Positions 55,269 through 64,000 of a stretch of 64,000 nucleotides of DNA are shown piece after piece. The stretch comes from Reticulitermes speratus (taxonomy: Eukaryota; Arthropoda; Insecta; Blattodea; Rhinotermitidae). Numbering within the stretch: the first letter of the stretch is position 1; every line of letters starts with the position of its first letter. The stretch is taken from NCBI GenBank assembly GCA_021186555.1, contig JAJKFL010000005.1, forward strand, positions 43,643,635-43,707,634, in the 5' to 3' direction. Both the position numbers and the translations under genes were made by a program. The notes beneath the pieces were generated by a model. That model made no database searches. It was given only the letters and a program-made list of their open reading frames with translations, and was not told where the DNA came from.

Positions 55269-56130
55269 TACAGACGATTTTATGGGTCAACATGACTGAA
55301 AGTCGAAATTTCCTAACAACGTTTAGTGAAAGTCTCCTATGTGGAATTTAAAGAAATCGATCCAGCGATTTAAGCGCTGACACTAAGCCACAGGCAGAAA
55401 TGACCTCCACATAAGGCGTTTTTTGCTCGGAAAAAAACGCCTAATATTGGAACATGTGCAGCTAGCAGGAACAAGAGACCTAACGCAGAGTCTTCGGCGG
55501 TCTCAGTGTCTACTTTATCACTTTCTTGCCTAGAAATATTACGATTAAGTCTGTTTGCAAAGAAAGTTAATTTAACGACGCTTCTTCAGTTACGTTAACG
55601 CTAATTATATAGCGTCGAATATAAAATAATAGGCTTAATTATGACAATGAAGGAAGGGAAAAAAGGAGCCGTGCTCTAAGTGGCAGCACACTGGGCCTGC
55701 TGCAACCCAGATGGTCACTTCACTGGGGAGACGACAGGTTCCAATATTCGAAACACGCATTTCCACTGAGGCATACGTCTTAATTCATATTTTGAGGTAA
55801 GTTACATTCCTGCGGGAGGCCTATTAAAATGGTTCCCTGCGTCCGTCTGCATTCGAGAACCACCAGCAGAGCTTCGTTATATTTGACGTCGCGAAATTTT
55901 GAGAAAAATGTTTTGAGAAATATAAATTTTTCTTACATTCGGACAAATAAAAAAGGTACTTCACGTGAAAAGCTGCTACTAATTCTAGCGTCAATAAGCC
56001 TACTCATCATCCCAAGTGAAAGAAAGATTTTCTTTGCGTTTAGACTGCGTAGCGAAGTTGGTACAATGACGTGGGAAGGACGAAAGAAAAATCGTTGTTT
56101 TATTACCGGCAGGTCAAGAGTTTCTCTTCT
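55269..56130. other. Unassigned sequence
   Basis: A 101-codon frame at 55829-56134 has no recognisable domain. Confidence 0.45.
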
Positions 56131-56131
56131 C

Positions 56132-56305
56132 TAAAACGTCCAGACTGGCTCTGGGCCCACCCAGCCCCTGCTCAATTGGCACTGGGGCTCTGTTACCGGA
56201 GGTAAAGCGGCCGGAGCGTAAAGCAGACCATTCATATTCATCTAATGCCGAGGTTAAGAATGAGTGAAGCAATACCTCCACTCCCTCATATACCTCAGTG
56301 GCGTG
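56132..56305 (+). mobile_element. SINE-C, partial
   Basis: CGTCCAGACTGGCTCTGGGC, CCACCCAGCCCCTG, GGAGGTAAAGCGGCCGGAGC, ATTCATCTAATGCCGAGG, TTAAGAATGAGTGAAGC. Head missing. Confidence 0.75.
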
Positions 56306-56524
56306 CAAAGGATTAAGTTAGCCCTGTCCTTGCAGTCGTAAGCAGAAACTTAGGAAACGCTACTAACACCTTCTTCAGCTCAGTCTGTATCGGTGAACTG
56401 GCCTCACTCCTACCTAAAACGCTCTTCACCTTCATACTGCATTTGCGTTTCAAAATGTTATGCATGAAATTGTCATGGCGGGAGTCAGAGTATTGCTTCA
56501 CGCATTGTTAACCGTGGCACAAGA

Positions 56525-56630
56525 CAAAGGTGAGTTGTTAGCTTTACGCCCCGGCCGTTTTATCCCAGCAAAGGATGGGCCATAAAGCTGGTCTAAATGC
56601 AGAGTGGAGATAAGAAAAATTATGCCCCTG
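56525..56630 (-). repeat. SINE-C fragment
   Basis: Minus strand: TTTCTTATCTCCACTCTGC, ATTTAGACCAGC, CCTTTGCTGGGATAAAACGG, CCGGGGCGTAAAGC. Short fragment. Confidence 0.5.
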
Positions 56631-57160
56631 TCTAACATCGTCGGTCGTACGGATCGTAACCACGTTAATTATCTGACCCTCTATCTAAATTTTAAGCATT
56701 ACGAATATGATATGATACAATACAATATAACACGGTATGGTCTGCTGTACTCTTACTGTATAATTAGCGCTTCCCGCTATATTACGGCTAGAAGCTGCTT
56801 TTTACTGTGGGGTGGTGGGTATTGCAGTTCTAAATATTTACAACCATTTAAACGATTTTTTCGTCTATCTTTAAAAGACAACTCATGTGTTTTAAGTATC
56901 AATATTTCCGTGTTTTGTGTCTGTCACGAACCTGCTGCTTATACCTTCACTAACCTAGCGATAAAAGCAGAAGATATCTCGGTAATATGTAGAGTCACAT
57001 CCGAGAAGAGGGCGATCTTCCTGTTCATAAATGTGAGAAGGCGAAATCTCAGCTCATGTCGTAGATATATGCATGACTCCAACTGTGTAATTCGAATCTG
57101 TGGCTCGGTGCAGAGACTGAGGTTTCGGGAAAGCATAATACTGACAAGACCATTGCCTGT
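56631..57160 (+). other. Unassigned; 211-codon frame 56604-57239
   Basis: The frame is long, but its start lies in SINE-C sequence and its last 30 codons are (ATT)n and SINE-A. The middle has no recognisable domain. I treat it as a chance frame. Confidence 0.4.
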
Positions 57161-57189
57161 TACTATTATTATTATTATTATTATTACTT

Positions 57190-57426
57190 TTTTTCATGGT
57201 TCGACAGCCCTAGTGGGCTCTAGGCCTCCTCATTGTTGAGGTTTCGAGATCACACTCACACACCACACTCGGTGGGACTTCTCTGGACGAGTGATCTGCC
57301 CGTCGCAGAGACCTCTACCTGACAACGCACTACACTCACATGCCCCCAGCGGCACTCGAACCCGCAATTCCAGCAAGCGAGCCGCCGAAGACCCACGCCT
57401 TAGACCGAGCGGCCACTGGGATCGGC
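57190..57426 (-). mobile_element. SINE-A inserted in an (ATT)n microsatellite
   Basis: The tail begins CATGGTTCGACAGCCC (57195) and the head ends GATCGGC at 57426. ATTATTATTATTA tracts lie on both sides (57160-57187 and 57427-57438), so the microsatellite itself is the duplicated target. Internal deletion relative to other copies near 57340. Confidence 0.85.
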
Positions 57427-57438
57427 ATTATTATTATA

Positions 57439-57736
57439 ATTTTTATTAACTCATAGTGAATTAAAATTATCATTTAGCACGATGTCGTAGGAACTGTACA
57501 GCCCATAATTCATAGCTATTATTTACTGCGCAGACCTGTCGAACTCGGCTACAAAACTCCTTACATGCACTTGTCTTTGTTGCTCGACCTTCAGCAGTAG
57601 CCCTGTAAGTGCTCGGTATTCGCGGCTTGTCCCCACAGCGGTCCAGTTTATTGCACTGAGGGTGATTTATTATCTCAAAGGAAGACGATGACAATGACAA
57701 CTACAACAACAACAAGCAGATGTGCAACATCACAGC
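57439..57736. other. Unassigned, probably intron 5' of the Pax exon
   Basis: Nothing recognised. A small (ACA)n tract lies at 57694-57714. Confidence 0.4.
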
Positions 57737-57931
57737 CCCGTCCAGTGTACTGCAGGTCACAACCGTTAGCAATGCAGTACTGCGACATCACAGCAATGTC
57801 CAGTGTACTGCAGGTCACAACCACTAGCAATGCAGTACTGCGACATCACAGCAATGTCCAGTGTACTGCAGGTCACAACCGCTAGCAGTGCAGTACTGCA
57901 ACTTTACAGAATTGTGTTCAATTTACTGCAG
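57737..57931 (+). repeat. 58-bp tandem repeat carrying splice-acceptor-like sites
   Basis: Three clear copies and one diverged copy of TCCAGTGTACTGCAGGTCAC, AACCACTAGCAATGCAG, TACTGCGACATCACAGCAATG. Each copy includes TACTGCAG|GTCA. The fourth, diverged copy (TTTACTGCAG|GTCAGGGCC) contains the actual 3' splice site of the paired-box exon at 57930-57931. The upstream copies are therefore potential decoy acceptors. Spacing is 58 bp. Confidence 0.85.
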
Positions 57932-58235
57932 GTCAGGGCCGAGTCAACCAGTTGGGCGGAGTATTTATCAACGGGCGCCCTCTCCCCAACCATACCCGTC
58001 TCAAGATCGTGGAGATGGCCGCCGCAGGGGTGCGTCCCTGCGTGATCTCCAGACAGCTACGTGTGTCCCACGGTTGTGTCTCCAAGATCCTGAACCGTTA
58101 CCAGGAAACAGGCAGCATTCGACCCGGGGTCATCGGCGGCAGTAAGCCACGGGTCGCGACGCCTGAGGTAGAGCAGCGCATCGAGGACTACAAGAAGGAG
58201 AACCCGGGCATCTTCAGCTGGGAGATCAGGGACAG
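57932..58235 (+). CDS. Pax3/7-class gene, internal exon: most of the paired domain
   Basis: The exon encodes about 101 residues of a paired domain, the DNA-binding domain of Pax transcription factors, which act in the nucleus. In order: [21 protein letters not shown] (the beta-hairpin start), [31 protein letters not shown] (the helix-turn-helix that contacts DNA), [17 protein letters not shown] (linker), then [23 protein letters not shown] (start of the RED half). The wording is closest, from memory, to insect paired/gooseberry/gooseberry-neuro/pairberry proteins (Pax3/7), which pattern segments and the nervous system. The exon starts after ACTGCAG at 57931, with GT completing a split Gly codon, and ends GACAG|GTGAGT at 58235/58236. 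The frame then hits a stop in the intron. It is GC-rich compared with its surroundings, as expected for a real exon. Which Pax3/7 paralogue it is cannot be told without the homeodomain exon. Confidence 0.95.
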
Positions 58236-58314
58236 GTGAGTTGAGACGTTCAGGTTACAGGATAGTCGGGAAAGGCCCGAATAGATGGACCGACCTGTTC
58301 TCTTACTGTTCAAG
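58236..58314 (+). other. Short intron in the paired box (79 bp)
   Basis: It runs GTGAGT (58236) to TACTGTTCAAG (58314). The split codon AG|G restores Arg, giving IRDRLIKDG as in family members. Very short compared with the surrounding repeat-swollen spacing. Confidence 0.9.
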
Positions 58315-58421
58315 GCTCATCAAGGACGGGCTCTGCGACCGCAGCAACGCACCGTCCGTCAGTGCCATTTCGCGACTGCTGAGGGGACGAGACGGTGACG
58401 ACGACAAGAAACTGAGTGACG
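58315..58421 (+). CDS. Pax3/7-class gene, next exon: end of paired domain and linker
   Basis: About 36 residues: RLIKDGLCDRSNAPSV, SAISRLLRG (end of the RED subdomain and the usual C-terminal LLRG), then an acidic linker RDGDDDKKLSDG. It begins after AAG at 58314 and ends GACG|GTGAGT (58421/58422), so the frame continues into a further exon. In Pax3/7 proteins an octapeptide and a paired-type homeodomain follow; I did not find these in the 5.6 kb downstream, so they probably lie beyond the window. Start codon, promoter and upstream exons are also not identified. Confidence 0.93.
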
Positions 58422-61400
58422 GTGAGTACACTATGCTACGTCGCAACCCAGTTTGTGAGGCTCAAAACCAATCTGCAAGTTCCCCTCCACACACACTTTT
58501 GTCTTCACCCACAGGCCTAAGTAAAATTCGTTGGGAAAGGCAACGAGGAAGATACCATTTAACTTTATAGGAACGTGTGCAAGAAAGCAGACAGAAGAAA
58601 AGAGTTTGGATGAAAAGTTGGTTACTATATTCATGAACGTTTTCTGTTACAAGTTTCACGTGTATAGTACAGGCTAAGAAGTGCAAGATTTATACTGTCT
58701 TGCATGTTCTTATGTTGTCGCAGCTGTATAGCTGAGGATTCCGGCGACGCGGCTTCATATCCCAGGAGAACGGAGTCCTCACTTACACAGTCATGTGTTG
58801 AAAGTTATTTTTAACTTCCCGCAGTTTCCTTCGAAAGCTTGATCGGATGGATTCAATTACCTTCCTCATAAAATCTCTGTTTGCTTCAGGAACACGTTCT
58901 GTTTTTGTTCATCATGACCTTCAGTGCCTCATTTCGTAGAATTTTGTCCCTACCTATTCCACTAAGAATAAAAGTTCCGATACTCTCCCCACGAAACACG
59001 CGATTGGCACAAAGTGCCATTCCAATGATCTATTGGCAAGTAGACCTTGTGCAGAAAATTATGACGTATGACTTCGCAGAAAAGGAGAAAGCGAGGAGTA
59101 GCAGTAGTGTAGTGGGAGCAATTCTCGATGCGCAGAATGTAATATTCGTATACTTCAAAGTGCAGTATAGGTCTGGTCTAATCACCATGAGGCAGTTTTC
59201 TCTACACAAAGCGAAGCAGAAATTTGACCTGCTTCACCTTTCTGCGCAGCTTTCGACCAAGTTGACTTTTCCATGTGCACAATTCCGCCCCCAAAAATGG
59301 ACTACCTTTATGAGTAACATTACATGCCACCACCTGTGGCACGAAGTGTATCGCAGCGTGCTCGGTTCTGCACCATATACAGCAGGAAATTTTCGGTCCG
59401 TTTTACGCCGCGCCAGAAACGCGGACTGTTCGCGGATCTGTTCGTATCCTTACGTGAATGGGCCACTTAACCCTAAAACGAATACCACAGGTTACTTACT
59501 TGTTAACGGTTTAACACATAAAATGATTGCTACTCAGCGCCATGGTTGTAATCAATAAACACGTAAGGCTGGTCCTTCATTGAAATGCATAATTTTACAA
59601 CTGAACACTTCATAAAGGGCAGCTCCATAATTTACAGAGTTACTCCTGGCCAGATGTTATTAGGTTGATCAAATAAAGGAGGGTGTGATGGGTGGTGAAT
59701 GTAGCAAGCTTGAACTTACTATATTCTCCTTGCACAGAATTTTTAGAAAGCTTATGATTCGGCATGGATGGCAATCTCCTTTATTTTTATTAATTCCTTC
59801 TCAAAAATTGCTTTTTAACAATGAAAGGCTAACCTTAAAAATTGACGGTGCTGCCTCAAGTGGAGGCCAAGAGAAGCTAACGTATTTCCGTTCGTCTCGG
59901 ATTGAGGGAGGGCTGTCCATTTCAAAGTTTTGTTTTTTATTTACACGTTGCTTCTGAACCGTTCATCATCCTACCATTCCCTTCAAACTGTGCAGAAGAC
60001 GATTTCCGATCAAAATCGCCTTTATTGTGAAAATCAATGAGGCTCCTAGGCAGATGCTTAAAAGCGGTGCAATATATCCACCACCATCTGTTTTTTTTCC
60101 CATCGCCAGCTCTATGTGGCATTTTTCCAAACCTCTTCATCGGACAACGTCACTGCTGCAATTATTGGAGGGCATTGACAATGTACAGAAAATGACAGAT
60201 TGCTAGCACAAAATATGTTATATCAAGAAGTGCTTTACTTTCAAATATGTAGATAAATCTTTGTTGAGTAAATATTTCATCGGGTACGACTAGTATTAAT
60301 AAATACTGTCGACCCATCACTATGAAGATCCTGAAATCAAATACCATAATTATCCAAATAGGCTTCATAGGCCCACGCCCAAACACTACGCCAGCCGTCA
60401 GTCTTTCAACCTTTCCTCTGAAAGCCACTAAAGGCCCCATTCCATCTATGTTCTTTAAAGGTCATGGTAGCTAAATATACCACCTGCTGTAAAATTAAAA
60501 TTTTCTTAATTTTACCCACATATGTGCTTCATATTATCCTCAAAATAAACAGCGATTTTTGCCCTAAACAATATTAAGCATATTGTAAATGAGATGTAAT
60601 ATTTTTGTGAGATCGGAACTGAACGCTGAGCACAACACGAGAAATTCGTATTTAAAGGATTTATTTTGGCATTCCATAATCCTCCGACAGTCGGTATGCG
60701 TAACGGAAGTCGTTAAAACTGTATCATGAACACGTAACAGTGAATTTAGGAAATGCAAAGCAGGCAGACTCTCGGAAAAGACGTATTTCAATCCTCTATC
60801 ACAGTTCTAATAGCCGAGACTTAATTTGTGGCTTAATTTGTTCCTATCCATTTCCATAATAAAATTAGCAAGTTGGCTCCAGCCGCAATGTTTCTAGAAG
60901 ATTTCGGGATATGATCCTTTTGAATCTCCTCTGTTCCTCTATATCTAACCGCACTGCCCGCAGTCAGCAATACTGTACTTATTCCAATACTCATCACAGG
61001 CTTCAGTTGTAATGGAAAGTTTTACAGATTAATGACACAACTGACAAACAGTAATATAAGGGGTTAGGCCTATATTTGGTCAGTAAGCACGAAAATTATA
61101 TTCCTTTAGCAGATTTAGTGCTAATATTAAGTAAAATGTTGTAATTTTTCTAGCTGTAAAGTATGGCTCTGAAATGCGAGTTTTTATTATTTTGATAGAC
61201 GAAAACACTAAAAGTGTTTGGACCAGAAAGAACTATCACAGTTAAGCAGTTTGAGACATAAGACCGTACAGAACGATGGCTTTACAATTAATGCGTGTAA
61301 ACTAGTAACGTTATTAAGGTAACGAATTCGAGAAAATTAAAATGGACTGGATTAGAGAGAAAAATTGTAGGCACAACTGAAGCAGAAAGACCTTCTGGAA

Positions 61401-62190
61401 AAAGGCTGTGTTTGCCTATTAGAAAGACAAACTTTATGGAAGTAGTGAGAATAGTTTGATAATGTAAAAAGCCCTGAGCTGGGAGATTTCGGGCTTTGGT
61501 TTTGGCGTTGAATCTTCCGGTACTACTACCAGAGGTTTAGTTAGCTGTAAAGTTGGACTGTGCTTTGAACTAGCTCAGGATCACGACCAGTGGCAGGCTG
61601 TGTTGAACTACTAGATGAGTTGTTAAAGTGAAGTGACAAACCTCACAACGCTGGCACGGTGTCAAACTGTGCTGATGTTTCTAATTCCGACTTGTCACAG
61701 CGGACGAGTGACACGCACATTCTGTCACGCAGATGAAGACGGAATGTAGCTGGTCGGGGTACGAAGAACTGTGTACAGCATGACCAACGGCCTGAGGCAG
61801 CTGCGCAGAAATAGGAAGGGCTCACCTGAAGATGGAATACAGTAGGCCTATGGTTAACACGTCCCTGAGGAAAAGTGATTGCATGAGTCTGAACAGAACT
61901 GTAAGGGATTTGGCGTTGATTCTACTGCCTATGAGGTTGGCCTATGTAAGCCAGTGCTAAAGCGTTCTGAAGATGGTATAATGCTATTACGATTATCTTG
62001 TTTCTGGACTGTCTATCATCTACGCACAGTATTGCAAACAAAAGATGTTCAGTGAACTAGGTCTCTTTTCGGCCTGAAGTTGAGAGCTGGGGGGCACTTG
62101 CTGGGTCAGATAGAGTCGTTTTCAATCACTGGACAATGTGTGGTGATCAGCTAAATGAATAATGCTTGTCATAGGGATATAATGAAATTG
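58422..62190 (+). other. Presumed intron of the Pax3/7 gene; unassigned
   Basis: No homeodomain, octapeptide or other exon was recognised in any frame. The longest open frame is 225 codons (58881-59558, +), with no domain, no ribosomal or splice context and no codon pattern I can judge by eye. I recognise no repeats either, which is unusual for 3.8 kb of this window and may mark conserved or constrained intron sequence. Confidence 0.4.
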
Positions 62191-62206
62191 ACAATAAAAA
62201 TTGTAC

Positions 62207-62466
62207 TTCTTTATCCCCGTGGCGCAACAGCCCCTAGTGGGACAGGGCCTCCTCATTATCGAGGCTTCACGATCACACTCAGACACACCACACTCGGTAG
62301 GACTCCTCTGGGCGAGTGATCAGTCCGAAGCAGAGACCTCTACCTGACAACACACAACAATCACAAAGGACAGATATCCATGCTCCCGGCGGGATTCGAA
62401 TACTCAATCCCAGCAAGCGAGCGGCCGCAGTCCCTGACTTTACACCGCGCGGACACTGGGATCGGC
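62207..62466 (-). mobile_element. SINE-A with 11-bp target-site duplication
   Basis: Tail from GTGGCGCAACAGCCCC (about 62219); tRNA-like head with B box GGATTCGAATACTC and end GATCGGC at 62466. AAAAATTGTAC (62196-62206) and AAAAACTGTAC (62467-62477) flank it with one difference. Confidence 0.9.
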
Positions 62467-62477
62467 AAAAACTGTAC

Positions 62478-63416
62478 GTGCTCATGGAAACCTAGAACTG
62501 TAATAGGAAAGAATGCCGAAAATAAAATCATAAGAAGAACGTAACCCACAACCACGGACATGAATCACACTGTCCACATACCACTAGCGCCCTCGGGAAA
62601 AGAAAATTAAGACAGACAAGCACGAAGAAGCTACCAGATCCTGTCGGCCTTCCCTATCTGCTAGAATCACAAGATGCACAAATTCAGAAGGCTGAAGGTA
62701 GCTGCGCGTGTCCCAATACCTCGCTACTGCGCCTATAACAACCAGCTGTTAAGACCTTAGTTGATGCCGTAACGACTTTTTTAACAGCATATGGACCGCC
62801 TTCAGGACAGAACCGGACTGCTACCCCTGGATCTTACAAATTATTTCGCTATCACCAGATGTCACGTTTAGACTGCCTCAAAATTGCTGTTACATTTCCT
62901 ATGGGAAGTCCTTCACGTTTCAGCATACTTCTTTCCTCTTATAGTCCATGCCGGTATCAGGTTGCAGAGTTTGACATGGTCTATACCGTGGGCAACCAAC
63001 ATTTTTATGGCAAAAGGTCACACCTATTATTTTGGGCTGATTCGCGGTCCGCACGTGGAAAAAATAACAGTAAGTAGTCACCTAACCACTTAAATTATTG
63101 TGTAATTTTTATAGTAATCGTATATGCATATTCACAAATGTGACCGCGGGTCGCATAATACAACCCGGCGAGCCGTGGGTAGGAGACCAGCGTTCCATAC
63201 ACTCAGTGCAGACGCCATATTGGTAGGACTACTTCCCGTTTCAGTAATAAATTGATAGAACAAAACCGCAACAAAAACCTCATTTGGCATGTTTTTTTTA
63301 ATACATTAATCAGGCTTCCTGTTTGTAGCAGTGGGGTGAGAAATGGGCCCTTGGTACCAACGATTACCCTACCAGGTCCTGACAGATGAGTATGGAGCAT
63401 TGGTGGAATGATAATT
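62478..63416. other. Unassigned sequence
   Basis: GTGGGCAACCAACATTTTTATG (62988-63010, abbreviated) with CGGGTCGC and GAGCCGTGGGTAGGAGACC (63150-63188) may be a decayed hAT-like element, but the ends do not pair well. Confidence 0.35.
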
Positions 63417-63424
63417 GTCAGGAG

Positions 63425-63625
63425 CAGAGCCGTAAATAAGAATGTCTCTGCCTAGGATGCCTGAGGCAAGCTACTGAACTGCGCCCCCCCCCCCCTCCGG
63501 TCCCCCAAGAATAATTCACATATATAAATCAAATAATAATATACAATTATACACATATTTTATTTTTTAACTTTCTACTTTTTAATTTTGCGCCCCTAAC
63601 TGTAGTGCGCCCAGTTACGGCTCCG
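63425..63625. mobile_element. hAT-like MITE, family H3 (201 bp)
   Basis: Left end CAGAGCCGTAAATAAG and right end inverse CGGAGCCGTAACTGGG are imperfect inverted repeats. Flanks GTCAGGAG (63417-63424) and GACAAGAG (63626-63633) agree at six of eight positions. Internal GCGCCCCCCC and TGCGCCCCTAACTG blocks are characteristic of a dispersed family I have seen in animal genomes. Confidence 0.7.
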
Positions 63626-63680
63626 GACAAGAGGAAACTAAACTGCGAGATCTGAGGTTCTTACAGCGGTGCTGGTGAAG

Positions 63681-63760
63681 TTTAAGGTCTTCTGAGATGT
63701 TACGCTGTATCGGCTCGCAAATCAGTCGACACGGCGTAACATCTTAGAAGACCTTAATCT
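63681..63760. repeat. Inverted repeat, foldback arm module
   Basis: TTAAGGTCTTCTGAGATGTT, ACGCTGT and its inverse ACACGGCGTAACATCTTAGA, AGACCTTAA pair over 27-29 bp around a loop of about 22 bp. The same GTCTTCTG..ATGTTACGC module forms the arms of the 15.2- and 43.9-kb foldbacks; the ribozyme-like centre is missing. Confidence 0.7.
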
Positions 63761-63764
63761 TCGA

Positions 63765-63860
63765 AAGTGAAGTGCTCGCAGAAAGAAGCCTGCCCCAGTG
63801 CCACTTTGTCCACCATGAACTGAAGTCTGCGCGGCGAGAAGCTGCTCGAGCCACAGAAAG
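63765..63860 (-). repeat. SINE-D fragment
   Basis: Minus strand: GTGGACAAAGTGGCACTGGG, GCAGGCTTCTTTCTGCGAGC. Only the middle part of SINE-D. Confidence 0.5.
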
Positions 63861-64000
63861 GGATACTGTTCTTTATAAACCAAAAACCGGGACACTTAAT
63901 AGCATTTAGGTGATGGGGTTGGGCGTAGAAGCAACATTTTTAACACATTACGTAAATACAAAAGCAGAGTAGTTTATTAATATTAAGATAATATATAAAT
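63861..64000. other. Unassigned sequence
   Basis: Nothing recognised up to the window end. Confidence 0.5.

Noticed and set aside
56604-57239. 211-codon plus-strand frame as a gene
   Set aside because: Its ends lie in SINE-C, an (ATT)n tract and SINE-A, and the centre has no recognisable domain.
58422-64000. Search for the Pax3/7 homeodomain exon (WFSNRRA-type motif) and octapeptide
   Set aside because: No frame with these motifs was found by eye. Very short exons could have been missed.

Overview
The window is animal nuclear DNA, most likely from an insect with a large, repeat-rich genome. A cockroach or termite would fit, but that is inference from the repeat landscape. The only host gene I can defend is a pair of exons on the + strand (57932-58235 and 58315-58421). 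They encode most of a paired domain of the Pax3/7 class (paired / gooseberry / pairberry), with GT..AG splice sites and a 79-bp intron. A short TTAGG-type array at 13.3 kb is consistent with an arthropod. There is no bacterial gene organisation, no CRISPR array and no convincing free-standing tRNA or rRNA gene.

Almost everything else is repeats. (1) At least four tRNA-headed SINE families are present, many copies with visible target-site duplications (TSDs). SINE-A has a Ser/Leu-like head, SINE-B a GGTGGCGCAGGTGG head, SINE-C a GATAGTGTAGTCGGTA head and SINE-D a CATGGCTCAGGCGGTTAG head. A further head, SINE-F, is joined to the SINE-A tail. (2) Non-LTR retrotransposon pieces include a 283-codon reverse transcriptase C-terminus with YADD at 40.2-41.1 kb, a decayed relative at 30.8-31.6 kb, and two 5'-truncated 3' ends with perfect TSDs at 25.9 and 27.6 kb. 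(3) Non-autonomous hAT-like DNA elements have terminal inverted repeats and 8-bp TSDs, best at 54.7-55.3 kb. There is also a broken pogo/Tigger-like transposase at 32.2-32.8 kb. (4) Tandem arrays of six periods and very different ages occur: about 54 bp (10.2-12.3 kb, decayed), about 38 bp (14.3-15.0 kb, decayed), 68 bp (18.2-19.9 kb, fresh), 31 bp (29.9-30.6 kb), 36 bp (36.9-38.1 kb, open on both strands) and 58 bp (57.74-57.93 kb, abutting the Pax exon).

The most unusual signal is a dispersed family of foldback elements (2.7, 8.0, 8.8, 12.4, 15.2, 17.9, 21.8, 26.7, 28.3, 34.4, 35.3, 39.4, 43.9 and 46.4 kb). Their centres read as compact type-I hammerhead-ribozyme-like cores: CUGANGA, a stem II of differing sequence but kept pairing, GAAA, a two-base-pair stem III, a GUA cleavage triplet and a stem I. 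Three loci (12.7, 18.0 and 26.8 kb) show all three stems, with stem II covarying between loci. All cores carry one extra nucleotide after CUGANGA compared with the textbook consensus. The 12.4-kb element is an exact 203-bp inverted repeat holding two copies head to head.

The regions run as follows. 0-9 kb holds SINE-A and foldbacks, one foldback split by a SINE. 9.8-15 kb holds decayed satellites invaded by SINEs. 15-20 kb holds foldbacks and the 68-bp satellite. 20-30 kb holds SINEs and truncated retroelements. 30-38 kb holds minisatellites and transposon relics. 38-57 kb holds the reverse transcriptase relic, hAT elements and SINEs. The Pax3/7 exons lie at 57.9-58.4 kb, followed by about 5.6 kb of intron or flank with two more insertions. 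All sequence comparisons were made by eye or from memory; no searches were run.
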